A stretch of 64,000 nt of DNA, taken from Saccharomycopsis fibuligera x Saccharomycopsis cf. fibuligera. Its lineage: Eukaryota > Ascomycota > Saccharomycetes > Ascoideales > Saccharomycopsidaceae. The DNA lies in contig CP012811.1 in the NCBI GenBank assembly GCA_001936135.1, forward strand, positions 1,984,001 to 2,048,000. Reading direction: 5' to 3'. The notes below the pieces were generated by a model. It worked only from the letters and a program-made list of their open reading frames with translations, made no database searches and had not been told where the DNA came from. This document shows, one piece after another, positions 41,897 through 52,440 of the stretch (the stretch's first letter is position 1; each line of letters opens with the position of its first letter). The translations under genes and the position numbers were made by a program.

Positions 41897-42795
41897 TTGT
41901 GGGAGGTGGAGAGAGAGTGGGAGGAAGGGAAGCTTTGGTAATAATTTATCTTGTTTGATGTGATATTTTGTCTTTTGGTATCCAATTTTAACGCGATGTT
42001 TTTTTTTTTTTTTTTTTTTTTGCTAATGGGTATGTGTTTTGTGGGACTGGAGTGAAATTATTGAAAATGGCAGGCGAGTTCCTGAAATCGGGGGTCGTGC
42101 TACTGTATGGAGAGCAGAAAGAATAGGATAAGGTCTGGAGCAAAGAAAAAACAACAATCGCCAGAGACACGCAAAAGAAACGAGACGGCGAGCACGGTTT
42201 CTGAGAGGAGAGGAGAAGTGGAAGAGAACTGAGTAGAGAAAACAGTGGTCGTAGTGCAGCCGGAGGAAATCTGGTAGAAATTAGGACAAGCGCAAGAGGT
42301 ACAAGTACACAGAATATATCTATCCAGACAGGACAAGGACGGGGACAGGATATATATGATATATAGGGTAGGACAAGACAAGAAGACAAGACAAGACAAG
42401 ACAGAATTCCTGGCCGACGAGATCTCTTTTGCTGGATGGCACTGGATGGCACTGGGTGGCACTCAGTTGGTTTTCCTGGCAGTTGTCAGTCTATCTTTAC
42501 TGGGGTGAACAGAGTTCTGAGCTCAGACAGCCATCCATTCATCGCTTGCTGCCTGCTATCAGCCCAGACTGGCTACACTTTAGCGCCCACTGTTTGCAGT
42601 TGCACAGCACAGTACCGCGAGTGGACTTACTGCCAGCGCTTAAATTTTGATTGCAGTGGCCATCGCTGCCATGCACGTGCACGCCCCCCGCGGGGCAGCT
42701 CAGGCAGCTTGTGAAGTAATGATTTCACTTGCAGCGTTGGAGAAAATTTTCCAGGGCTAACGGAATCTCCCCAGTACCCAGCCGGCTGGCCAGCT

Positions 42796-42815
42796 CTGGC
42801 TGGCTGGCTGGCTGG
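42796..42815. repeat. Tetranucleotide repeat (CTGG)5
   Basis: Five CTGG units inside the GC-rich promoter block; similar ctggctgt units recur at about 43418-43440. Confidence 0.85.
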
Positions 42816-43087
42816 CCATATGGCCGCCTTGAATTTTGCTTTGTTGTCACCCGGGCTCCTAACACAGAGGGTTATGTGCTCTGCGAAGCAGTCCGCCAAC
42901 CGTCTCTTTTGCGGCTTAACCATGTCGGCACAGTACCGTGTTACGTAAAAGGCGATACCCGGCCCAGAATGCAACGTTGTGTTGGAGCAAAAAAACTCTA
43001 GAGTATTTATTTACTGTTGTTGATCTACAAATGTAGATTTATATATGGCAAAGCAAGCGTTGCGGTTAGAAGCCCTTGGATTCTGCT

Positions 43088-43111
43088 GCAGCAGCAGCAG
43101 CAGCAGCAGCA
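43088..43111. repeat. Trinucleotide repeat (GCA)8
   Basis: Eight GCA units in noncoding DNA upstream of the zinc-finger gene. It could be length-polymorphic. Confidence 0.9.
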
Positions 43112-43889
43112 AAAACCATTCACAACATTGTCTACGCAAATCAGAACAGACCATATTCTTTGTAAATAAAGATGAGGGTAAAAAAAAAGCAATCAAAGCA
43201 ACTGTAGCGCAAATCCAAAGCCAAAGTGAAAAGCCAAACGCCAAAGCCTGAGCGCAAATTAAACGCTTCCCTGTCGGTTAGTGGCCCCGCACAGCATCTG
43301 CCTCCCGCCAGCGCCACACCGCCACTGCAGGCTGCTGGCTATGGCTGTGCAGCCAGTGAACGGCAGCCTCATATTAGGAGCTCAGGGCTGTTGTTGTTTG
43401 AGCTCGACAGCAGGAGCCTGGCTGTCTGGCTGTCTGGCTGCCGGGCTGCAACGTCGGCCGCTGTGACTACTGCGCGGTGATATATATATATATACTGTAG
43501 TATGTGAATATTGCTACGCGGACCCAGAGGCCGCCGATCGCCTCTATATACGACGGTTTTTTCTTTCTTTTTTTCTTTTTTCTTTTTTCTCTTGTGTTTG
43601 CAACGGCCGAAATCAGTTCTCCTATAGGATATATATCCACTGTAATTCCAAAGGCTCCCAAAGGCTCCCGCCCATTGTTTTGCAGCAAACCCCTTTCCCT
43701 GGCTTTCGCTCGTCGACCTAGCTTCCACTTTTGTTTCTCTTAAAGTCCCTCGTACTCGTCTATTCTGTCCTTGGTGATCGTTCCCTTTTGCAACTGCTCT
43801 CTGTATATTCATTTTTTCTTGTATATTTTCCTCACAGCGACTAGCCTTTCCTCGCCTGTTTCTGTTTGCGCTTTTCTATACTACAATTT

Positions 43890-43929
<40 letters not shown>

Positions 43930-43974
43930 CCCTTCTTCACACTGAGTTGCTCTCCATCTACGGCCAACACTTCC

Positions 43975-43989
43975 ATGTACTCTAGCTAA
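43975..43989 (+). other. Four-codon upstream ORF
   Basis: ATGTACTCTAGCTAA encodes Met-Tyr-Ser-Ser-stop. It is the only ATG on the plus strand between 43505 and 44393, so it would be the first AUG met by ribosomes scanning the leader of the zinc-finger gene. Confidence 0.5.
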
Positions 43990-44393
43990 CAATAAGCCAC
44001 ATAGAAGCAGTGAATCAAGACCTTATCAACTCTTCTCGATCAGATAACAACAATAATCCCCAACGTGCCTTAGGCGCCCGGCAAAACATTCACGACGTGA
44101 TCTTGAACGATACGCCGAATAAAAAAAGCAACTCTACTACAAACGCCATCAACACCAACAGCGCTAATAATAATATTAGTAATATTAATAACAATATCAA
44201 CAACCACGACAACAGCAACAACAGCACCGGCAATAACGCATCTTCTACTATCGCCACTACAGATAGCAACATCAACAATAACATCAACAATACATCGCAC
44301 AGTAGCAGTCATATCGATACTGTTAACTCAAATAGTACGACTGTCGGCGCTAATATAAACTTGCCGCTGAATCGTCTGGATATAAGCAATAGT

Positions 44394-46319
44394 ATGCTTG
44401 TTGGATCTCGCCCTATATTGTTGAATAGCAATAATTTGCAGTCTCCGGGCTCTCCTGCTGATGATCAAATGACAGACATTAGCACTGCTGAAAAGGATCT
44501 TTTAAGTAGCGCTGCTGGTACTCCCGAAGGCGATAGCTCGAGCGAGGCCGGCGGCTCTGGTGAGAAAAAATTTGTGTGTGAGGAGTGCAACCACTCTTTC
44601 ACTAGAAGACATAACTTAAAATCACATTTGTTGATCCATTCAAAACTCAAACCTCATATTTGTCATATTTGCAAGTCAAGATTCAGAAGATCCCATGATT
44701 TAAAAAGGCATTCAAAGTTGCACACCGGGGAAAAACCGTTTCAATGTGAAACTTGTGGTAGAACTTTTGCCCGAAGTGATGCTTTGGTCAGACACAATAA
44801 TTCGCAGTCCGGTTGCGACTTGAGTTTTAGAAATCATCAGCCCACGGGTGCAAATGAAAGTAACGATGATGGTTCAAATCAGCTCATCGAACCGTTTTCT
44901 ACAGCCAATAATAGCAAACCAGATGCTATTAGGGAGAAAATTAAAGAACTGACTTCATTGTTAGCAGCAGCAAGTCCTTCTGCTTCAGAATCCGGTGATG
45001 CTACCATGATAGACGCAGATACAGCTATTAATAACGGCATTAACAGTGGGTCTGTTCCTATAAATGCGCAGCAGCAGCAGCAACAGCAACAGCAGCAGCA
45101 GCAGCAACATCATCATCACCACCACCACAAGCAACAACAACTGCAGCAGTTAAGGAAACAGAATTATGATCCTCATCTGCAATGGAAGATTAATCAAAAT
45201 CAAATTCAGAATCAACCTCAAATTCAAAATCAAAACCAACAACAGAATCTTCGCAATACCACAATAGTGAATAGTGCTGGCGCTAATAGAAATAGCAACG
45301 TTTTTGGTAGTACGGACCTTAGCCAAATTAATGCCAGCAACCAGGCATCTTCTGCCAATGACAGTAATAATATGGCACCCGTTAACAGTATAACCTCAGT
45401 ACTGAATCACCCATCTTCAATATTTGCCACAAAGCCAAGACAATCATATGATGATAGCAATAGCTCCGCTGGCAGCAATACCAATGAAGCTAGCGCTAAC
45501 GCTAATGCCAATAATAACACGCCATATCAACCCTTCTCGCAATTCACTAATCAAATACGGCCATTACTTTCCGCATCAACAGTTCCTCCTGCTTCTATGC
45601 CGTTCAAAAAACCGTCATTCTCTAGTTCTGAAAATACGGATCCACTCAGTAATAGTAGTAATAATGCCAATTCAGCAAAAAGTTACAATAATAATAACAG
45701 CAATCTGGCATTGTCTTCTTCGTCTTCTGTTGATGTTTTATCAAGCAGTGGCCTTAGAAGCAGTAGAAGCAACAGTAACGGCGTTTTCTCCCCTAGATCA
45801 TCATCATCATCATTAGCCACATCAACTTCATCTTCACTTTCTTCAGTACCAAGAGTCTCTATTGTGAGCGGAAGGAAAGTCACTCAAACAACTCCCGCTT
45901 CAGTGGAACAAATATTTAATGATGCAAATAGTGCTAATGTTGTGGAAGATAATAGGGTTAGTGTTAATAGAATTGCTGCAGATACAAATCCGAATGGTGC
46001 TGCTTCAAAAGAAAACTTGAGTCAAGCGGTTCAGATTAGTAAAGATGATTTCAATCTGGTGCTCCAATATATTAAGAATTTGGAGAGCAAAATCAATACT
46101 CTTGAGTCAAGAGTTTCTAAAAGCGAGGAAAACTTGGATTATTTTAGACATCATATTCCGGTTAATCAAGAAAATCAGTCAATCGGTGGCAATGTTAATG
46201 GTAATGTGAACGGAAGTGCTACCACAGGCCAGAAGAGTAATGGCACTGCATTTCCAGATATCACTTTGCATTTGGTGGATCAATTGAAGACTAGCCAAAA
46301 CAATAGAAACATCCTGTAA
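44394..46319 (+). CDS. Three-finger C2H2 zinc-finger transcription factor
   Basis: From the first in-frame ATG (44394) the protein has 641 residues. Three C2H2 fingers lie at 44571-44810: FVCEECNHSFTRRHNLKSHL, then HICHICKSRFRRSHDLKRHS and FQCETCGRTFARSDALVRHN, the last ending RHNNSQSGC. HTGEKPF links fingers two and three. The DNA-contacting positions RHN, RSH and RSD point to a GC-rich target. The rest is Asn/Ser/Gln-rich with poly-Gln and poly-His (near 45070-45130) and a C-terminal coiled coil (YIKNLESKINTLESRVSKSE). The frame is open upstream to 43986 and encodes a similar Asn-rich stretch of 128 codons from 44010, but it has no ATG. Real N-terminus uncertain. I do not recognise the exact orthologue. 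Confidence 0.8.
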   Translation: MLVGSRPILLNSNNLQSPGSPADDQMTDISTAEKDLLSSAAGTPEGDSSSEAGGSGEKKFVCEECNHSFTRRHNLKSHLLIHSKLKPHICHICKSRFRRSHDLKRHSKLHTGEKPFQCETCGRTFARSDALVRHNNSQSGCDLSFRNHQPTGANESNDDGSNQLIEPFSTANNSKPDAIREKIKELTSLLAAASPSASESGDATMIDADTAINNGINSGSVPINAQQQQQQQQQQQQQHHHHHHHKQQQLQQLRKQNYDPHLQWKINQNQIQNQPQIQNQNQQQNLRNTTIVNSAGANRNSNVFGSTDLSQINASNQASSANDSNNMAPVNSITSVLNHPSSIFATKPRQSYDDSNSSAGSNTNEASANANANNNTPYQPFSQFTNQIRPLLSASTVPPASMPFKKPSFSSSENTDPLSNSSNNANSAKSYNNNNSNLALSSSSSVDVLSSSGLRSSRSNSNGVFSPRSSSSSLATSTSSSLSSVPRVSIVSGRKVTQTTPASVEQIFNDANSANVVEDNRVSVNRIAADTNPNGAASKENLSQAVQISKDDFNLVLQYIKNLESKINTLESRVSKSEENLDYFRHHIPVNQENQSIGGNVNGNVNGSATTGQKSNGTAFPDITLHLVDQLKTSQNNRNIL

Positions 46320-47020
46320 TTATGGGTTAGATTTTCGGTAATTTGAATTCAATACCGATCAAATAGTTTTTTGGGCGCGTATGTGCGTGTCCATGTTATG
46401 AAGTTGTTTAATGTTCGTTTATTTCTTGTTCTTTTTTTCTTATTTTTCATTCGTCTATATTATTTCATTCGGGGTTAGTTATGTTTTTTTTCTTTGATGT
46501 TACAACATAAAATTTGAGGTCAAGTTTTGCAAAATCTTAAAACAGTACTGTGCATATGGAGCTAGTGGCCAGCAAAAAAAAAAAAAAAAAAAAATGTTAG
46601 TGGTGTTTTTCGTCATTTTAATCAAGTTTTTAGTTTTTTAGGTTTTTTCTATTTCTTATCAAGTTTGAAGTTTGGGCCGTATGTTGCATTTTGTTTTAAA
46701 AAAACTCGAATGTCTATTATGATTTTTTAATATTTTCTCATTTTTCTTTGTTTTTTTCGCTATATTTAGCTTTTTTTTTTTTTTTATAGTTCTCCCGGTT
46801 ATTTAACCATGTTTTACTAGTTTAGTTTGTTAGTATCATCTTATGAGACGAAAATTGAAATGAACCAAAACCAAAAAAAAAAAAAAAATAAAAAAAATAA
46901 AAAAAAATAACAGCAGATACACTATCTTAAATAAAAGCTTGTCTTCAGTTTGTATTTACTTATGTTCACTCAATAATTTGTTGCTTTTACTTTTATATTC
47001 GTAACACCTTCCGAAATTTG

Positions 47021-47040
47021 CCGTATACCGTATACCGTAT
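47021..47040. repeat. Heptamer tandem repeat (CCGTATA)
   Basis: Two full CCGTATA units and a partial third (CCGTAT). Confidence 0.85.
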
Positions 47041-47988
47041 TTCGCATGCCATATGTAGTAAACGGTAAGCGGCGATACAATATATTGTTGATTTTGTTGA
47101 GTTGGCATCTGCTACCCTTCAAAAGAAGAGAAAGGTTTTAGTGATAAAAAAAAAAAATTAAGCGATGAAATTTATGGTTTTGAGGTCATATGCTGGAGTA
47201 TTGATGGATGCCGGCATGCATTGCCGCCAGAAGTTGCAGTATGTGGCTGCAGCCGCACTCTGACAATGCTCGGAAAAACAACGAAAATAAAGAGACAAAA
47301 TATAAGAAAAAGAAAAAAAAAAGCCGAGTCCAGAAGAAGAACCAAAAGTTCAAAAAAAGTAAAAGAAAAAAAAAAAGAAGATATAAGGGGAGAAATTAAG
47401 AATGGAATTCAATTTCAAGAGCAACTGCTTGACCATTGAGAATCAACGTTGGATAAAAAAGTGGAACGAAAATTCAAAGACGAGAGAAGGAAAAAAAAAA
47501 AAAAAAAAATCAAAACTGAACAACAATAGAAAGAACATAAGAGAGTGACAAGAAAATAAAATAAAACCCCGTATCTAGAGAAATGAAGACTTTAGGAATA
47601 AGGGATGGAAAGGGAAAACCAAGTAAATGAAAGAAAACTCTATCCGTATAGTTTTGTTCCAAATCAGGAAACTTGAGTTGACGTCAATAATAGGGTAAAA
47701 GAATCAATAAGTAAACAAGTAAGATAGATCCGTTGAGAATTTATTGGATCGTTTATTGTCATGAAATGTGGCATATGGCGGCATATAGTGCGGCTGTCTA
47801 AACATGTCATTTGAATAGGCGACAGAGAGGGTCAGCGCGTAAATGGGCAAGTATTATTAGGTTGTAGGTATAGTTGGTATGATTTTGTAAAGTGGCTAAC
47901 ACAGTATATGGCTGAACTGGCTTGGTTTGGCTGTCAAAAAAAAAAAGACGATAACGAAGTAAGAAAACGTCCAAGTGCGATCAAAAAT

Positions 47989-48020
47989 GCAAGCTTGCAA
48001 GCTTGCAAGCTTGCAAGCTC
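47989..48020. repeat. 8-bp tandem repeat (GCAAGCTT)4
   Basis: Three exact GCAAGCTT units and a fourth ending in C. Because AAGCTT and the junction AAGCTTGC are palindromic, the array is self-complementary along nearly its whole length. Confidence 0.92.
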
Positions 48021-48378
48021 AGCGCATCAGCTGGTCAACAAATAATTGATAATCGAAAACTGAAGGAAAAAAGCAGAAAAAAAAAAAAAATCAGAAAACA
48101 GAATTATCCGCGGCGTCATTGGCAGCAGGTGTAGGAAGATCAGTAAGAGGAGGAGCACAAGAGAAGCGGAAAGAATGCTTTAATGCTAAGATGGCGTAGT
48201 TTTATACTTTTTCGGCATATGTAATGTACGTACACATCTGCGATAGATCATTATGGAAGAAAAAAAAAATACAACAGATTATTTAGAAAAAAGGAGCGGT
48301 GGAAAAACTAGGGAAGGTACAAGAAGAGTGAGGGGGTCAGGGGAAGAGAAACTTAAAATTAACTAAGAAAGAAGCCAA

Positions 48379-48379
<1 letters not shown>

Positions 48380-48410
<31 letters not shown>
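48380..48410. repeat. Poly(A) tract, 31 nt
   Basis: An uninterrupted A run followed by TAAA/TAAG repeats (aaataaataag, to about 48440). Confidence 0.85.
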
Positions 48411-48412
<2 letters not shown>

Positions 48413-51306
48413 AAATAAATAAGTAAATAAATAAATAAAATGAATCCACGCTTGCAAGCAAATGCAACCACACAAGTACGGACACACCCACTGGTGCACA
48501 TCAATTCGCGCCGAATGGGAAAAGAAAAAAGTAGAAAAATATTAACAGTCACCCAACAGAGTTTGTGATTTGCTTATCTTGATCCTTCCTGGATTTGAAG
48601 AACTTGCTTTTTTTCTTCTCATTCTTGGGATCTTTCGTTTCTTTTGATTCACTCAACTTTTTTTTTTCTTTGTCTTTCGTTTTCTTTGTTCTTTTTTTGC
48701 TAAAAATTTTCGTCTTTTGAAAAAATTTTCTGTATATCTAGTTTTTGGGGAATAACAAAGAAGTAAACACCCCTTAAAATTTTTTAACTTTATAAATGAA
48801 AATCTCCAGTGATTAAGTTATGAGATGTTGCTCTCCAGATATAACTTACGAGCTGTACAAAAAAATATGGATAACTAAAATTTGCTGTGTTAAAAAAAAA
48901 AAAAAAAAAAAAAAGGCAAATCCGTGACTTTAATAGCACTTTATTGTCTAATATTGTAATCTTTACTAGTCTACAAAAGTTAGCCCTCCAGCTTAGTCGA
49001 CCCACGCATACTAGCAAATCATGGAATTTTTTATGTGGTTCCTGAGGATATATTAATCTATCTCCATCAAATTCTAAAACTTTATCTTTTGGACCAACTT
49101 TTTTTTTGTAGATCTATTCTGCTTTGCTTGTTCGTGGTTTTAGCAATTGGCGGTTTTTTTTTTTATTTTTTTTTTTTTGTATGCGAAAACTTTTTTTTCT
49201 CTAGTAAGTTTTTTTGGGAAGTGAGAACTTCCCCATTTGGGGAACTAAAGTACGGAAATAAAAAGCTAAAAGTGTCAAACTGACAAAAACCATGTTTTGA
49301 GAAAATTTGTTTAATTTTTAATTTTGTACTTGAATGCATTTTTTTGGAACTTCTCTTTTTCTTTATCTTCTTGCTGACAAAACTCTTGGGTAAAGTATGA
49401 TAAACCTGAATCGACATTTGATATTGTGTTTTGGTGTTCTCTTTCAATAAAAACAACAAAAGAGTTTGACCTTTTTTTGAAGCCCAATAATTTTTTTTTC
49501 TTTTGTTGGTTTGTTTTCTGTTTACTTGATTTTGAAAGTCCACATTCTACTTACCAAGTTTCATTTCCACATTTTTTTTCTCACTAAATAAGAAGCGACA
49601 CAAATGTGCCTAAAGAAAAAAAAAAAAGGGAAATGGAAAACAATGTTACTGAGGATTTTTGGATTATTTGAGTACGTATTAACATATATTTTTCTTTTTA
49701 AAAAAAAAACAGTGGCAAATTTTGTGCAAGTTGCAAGTTGTTCAAAAGAATCTTTGTTTTTATGGCCGCAATGCTTTGTACAGCAACAGAAAAACCATAA
49801 AGACATTCATATCCTCATAATAAAACAGAAAACAATTGAGAGTTTCACTCGAGCCAAGTATATTCTCTGCCAAATTATGCAACTATATGAAAAAACAAAC
49901 CTACAATACCTAAACCATTGCTAAGTTCATAGGTTTTGAAGCCTCCCTTTTTCATCCAGGTGGCGTTCACAAAAATCACTATTGTTGCCATCATATTTCA
50001 AGCAAACTCGCAAATTCTATCTCAGAATAACAACACGAAATTCAGCTCATTTGCTTATGCTTACTGATAAATATGCCAATGCCACCTATATCGTCATATC
50101 TAGTACTTAGTGTGGGCTGCTATTGCTCGGGTCTCGATTGTGTCTGTTCCGACGATCGCTCCCAAAGTACGGTGTACATTCCCGTAGTGGAATTCGGCCC
50201 GCTGTCTTTTGTTCTCATGCAGCACTTTCTATTGTTCTTGTCAGGAGTATAGCAAAGTTAAGGCCACGGTGCGTCATTTTACGTTTGTCAGTTGCGGTTT
50301 TCTAGAAGAATCAAAAAATTTCTACTATCATTTGCAACCGTTTGCTATAGAATTCCCGGAATTTCAGAAATACATCATATCTTTCCTTCACAGTCATATT
50401 GAATGTTGTCCTTGCGCAGCCCCAATTGACGAGTTTTTTTTTTTTTTTTTTTTGGTGTGATTTTTACCGAAAGAAAACAAACAAAATGTAAGCCAGTCTC
50501 AAGGTAAGTCAACAGTCTAAATTTCACTATGAACGGTTTCATGGTAGCATGTTTGTTGGGCAATTGCAAGTCTATCAAACTTTTGAAACTGCTTGTCCTT
50601 TAGAAATTTCTTTCCGGGTGCCCACCAAGCTTTTAACCTGTAGGATTCATAGCAGTTAATGCAGACACTAGGGGTGCTGGGGTAATTGTCAGTAAAGGGG
50701 GAAAACCTCTTGTAATATTGCAAAATACGTGTTTTTCTCCTTCTCTGATACGAGCTTACAGTTAGTTTACTTAGGTTAACAAGTTATGCCACTATGGCCC
50801 TAGATACTATTAAAGCAGTACCAGGCTTACGTACACAAATGTTTTTGCCCAACAATATATTGCTGCTTAGAATAGTCAGAGAATAAATTAGTTTAGAGAC
50901 ACATTGATATACTAGAAATCTGCCAAATGCCCACGCTTAGAATTTTGGCTATAGTAGTACACGTCCGGTGGTAGATAGCGTATCTCAGGTTTGAAAACAA
51001 TAGCAAACAATGCTTGTTTTTCTCAACATGCAGCATCACCGCTTGCGTTCAAAAAAAAAAAAAAAAAAAAAAAAAATCGAAAAAAAAAATACCTTTCTCC
51101 ATCGAAACCCAGTCTTTTTCCGCTCAATATTTTTACGTTGCAAATAGTCTTCCATTAGCCAATATTCGGCAAAATTATTTATTCAATGCTTAATTTGTAT
51201 TGAAACATTTGTCTATTATGCTACAATAAGTCTATAGACAGGAAATAAGATTCGAGTAGTATTTATACATCATGACTTTCATCAGCAAGAACAGTTCATG
51301 CTTTAC

Positions 51307-52440
51307 CTAGGTGGAAAACACATATGGTTGGTCCTGACCATCGCCATCTGAGGAAACGCTGCTTGTCGAAACATCAAAATCATCATTATCCTCATCAGGG
51401 GCTCTAAACACCTTCAAATAATCGACACCACCAGCACATTGAGCAGCAGTTAATTGGTCTGAGCCTATTATATTTTTGGAAAGTTCAATGGCCACATTCA
51501 CCGTTTTAATATGTGCATCATGTTCCAAAATCAAACCTCTTTTTTCACCTGGATGGTTGATCCACCCTCTAACTTCATCATAGATTTGCGATTCAGTTCT
51601 TTGGTTACTCAACAATTGCCAATCATAAGTATCGTAATCCCATAAAACTGCTTGAAGACCAAATTGCCTCAAAATGTGACGGACTCTGTTATCAATACCG
51701 CCATATGGTGGTCTGAACCATTTAGGAATATGGCCACCAGTGGCATTCATTGCCCAAATTGACCACTCAATTTCCGCAATAATTTGTTCATTGGTCAAAG
51801 ATGGCAAAAATTTGTGTCCCCAAGTATGAGTGCCAATCAAATGCCCTTTATTCTGAATTTGCTTGTAAATCTCGGGAAATCTAACCACGTTGATCCCAAG
51901 AGTGAAAAAAGTCGTTTTGTGGTTCAAGTTCTCCAAAAGTTTTGGGGTGGCAGGAGAAGGACCATCATCAAAAGTTTGAGAAAGTTTTGGACAAGAGTAA
52001 ATGTCATCTTGAGCAACACACTTGTAACAATCGAATGAGCAGCTGGATCTATCAACCGGGCAAACCGCCATTTCATGAGGTTGAATATTCTGAGGAATTT
52101 GACTCAAGTCAACAAAGCTCAACGGGATATAAGGTGGGTCAATCCCTGGCCATTGATTCAACCCAGTGACGCTCTTTAACCAGTCGGGGAAAGGCTGCTG
52201 AGCCATAGCAGTGGCGTCATATCCCACGGGGCTATCATTGGCTCCAAAATGATTATCGTCACTAATAGACGATTTTTTAACGGAACCTTTAGCTTCGTGA
52301 ACATTTTTCCTCAAGATAGCATTTGAATTCTTTTTGCTATTGCTAAGTCTTGTGACCTTTGAGACTGGACCGGCTAGTGAGGTACTAAGAAGTGAGAAAT
52401 AGAGCAGCGCTGCGGTAATCGTGGAGAAAGCTTTCACCAT
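51307..52440 (-). CDS. CDA2: Chitin deacetylase (polysaccharide deacetylase, CE4)
   Basis: 377 residues. Chitin deacetylases convert chitin to chitosan, in yeasts for the ascospore wall. Residues 1-23 are a signal peptide (FSTITAALLYFSLLSTSLAG). The CE4 domain shows its five motifs: TFDDGPS with catalytic base Asp158 and metal ligand Asp159, HTWGH with zinc ligands His205 and His209, RPPYGG (243-248), WDYDTYDW (267-274) and LEHD (305-308), where His307 is the catalytic acid. A Cys cluster (CPVDRSSCSFDCYKC) precedes the domain, and a family-typical WL...W.GIDPP region lies at about 87-103. The C-terminus is acidic with no GPI tail. CDA1 and CDA2 are paralogues; the number is a guess. Confidence 0.9.
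   Translation of the reverse strand: MVKAFSTITAALLYFSLLSTSLAGPVSKVTRLSNSKKNSNAILRKNVHEAKGSVKKSSISDDNHFGANDSPVGYDATAMAQQPFPDWLKSVTGLNQWPGIDPPYIPLSFVDLSQIPQNIQPHEMAVCPVDRSSCSFDCYKCVAQDDIYSCPKLSQTFDDGPSPATPKLLENLNHKTTFFTLGINVVRFPEIYKQIQNKGHLIGTHTWGHKFLPSLTNEQIIAEIEWSIWAMNATGGHIPKWFRPPYGGIDNRVRHILRQFGLQAVLWDYDTYDWQLLSNQRTESQIYDEVRGWINHPGEKRGLILEHDAHIKTVNVAIELSKNIIGSDQLTAAQCAGGVDYLKVFRAPDEDNDDFDVSTSSVSSDGDGQDQPYVFST

Larger units (their letters stand above)
41820..43974. promoter_or_regulatory. Divergent promoter region KNS1 / zinc-finger gene
   Basis: 2.2 kb between divergent genes. Near KNS1: a TGAGT repeat and a T23 run (41999-42021). A GC-rich block at about 42430-43480 carries CACGTG in tGCACGTGCa (42673-42680), CCCCGCGGGG (42686-42695), CTGG and GCA repeats. 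Near the zinc-finger gene: TATA stretches at about 43482-43494 and 43546-43552, then a T/C-rich leader without any ATG from 43505 to 43974, including long T runs (43899-43929). Confidence 0.55.
46320..51306. other. Gene-free gap of nearly 5 kb between convergent genes
   Basis: No convincing coding gene, tRNA, snRNA or retroelement is seen. The left part (46320-46850) is T-rich like a 3' flank; 46860-48560 is A-rich with many A runs; 48560-49600 is T-rich; 49850-51040 has more mixed composition, with a GC-richer island at about 50110-50300. It contains the short tandem repeats listed separately. Since both flanking genes end here, no promoter is expected, so the size is unusual. Confidence 0.6.

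Noticed and set aside
43226-43505. Upstream coding exon for the zinc-finger gene ending at the GTATGT donor at 43500
   Set aside because: All ATG-started frames in this stretch stop before 43500, so no coding exon can reach the donor.
48470-48495. GTACGGACACACCC, similar to the C-rich strand of Candida telomere repeats
   Set aside because: There is a single partial match and no tandem copies or 1.5-repeat template layout. The species' telomere repeat is unknown, so it cannot be supported.
48545-48735. Lys/Ser-rich open stretch on the minus strand ending in a stop at about 48552, with AG acceptors just upstream, resembling a last exon
   Set aside because: The stretch is closed upstream by a stop within about 60 codons and has no ATG. 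I tried the GTAAGT at about 48850 as a donor, but no ATG-started frame leads into it. The Lys run follows from A-rich DNA.
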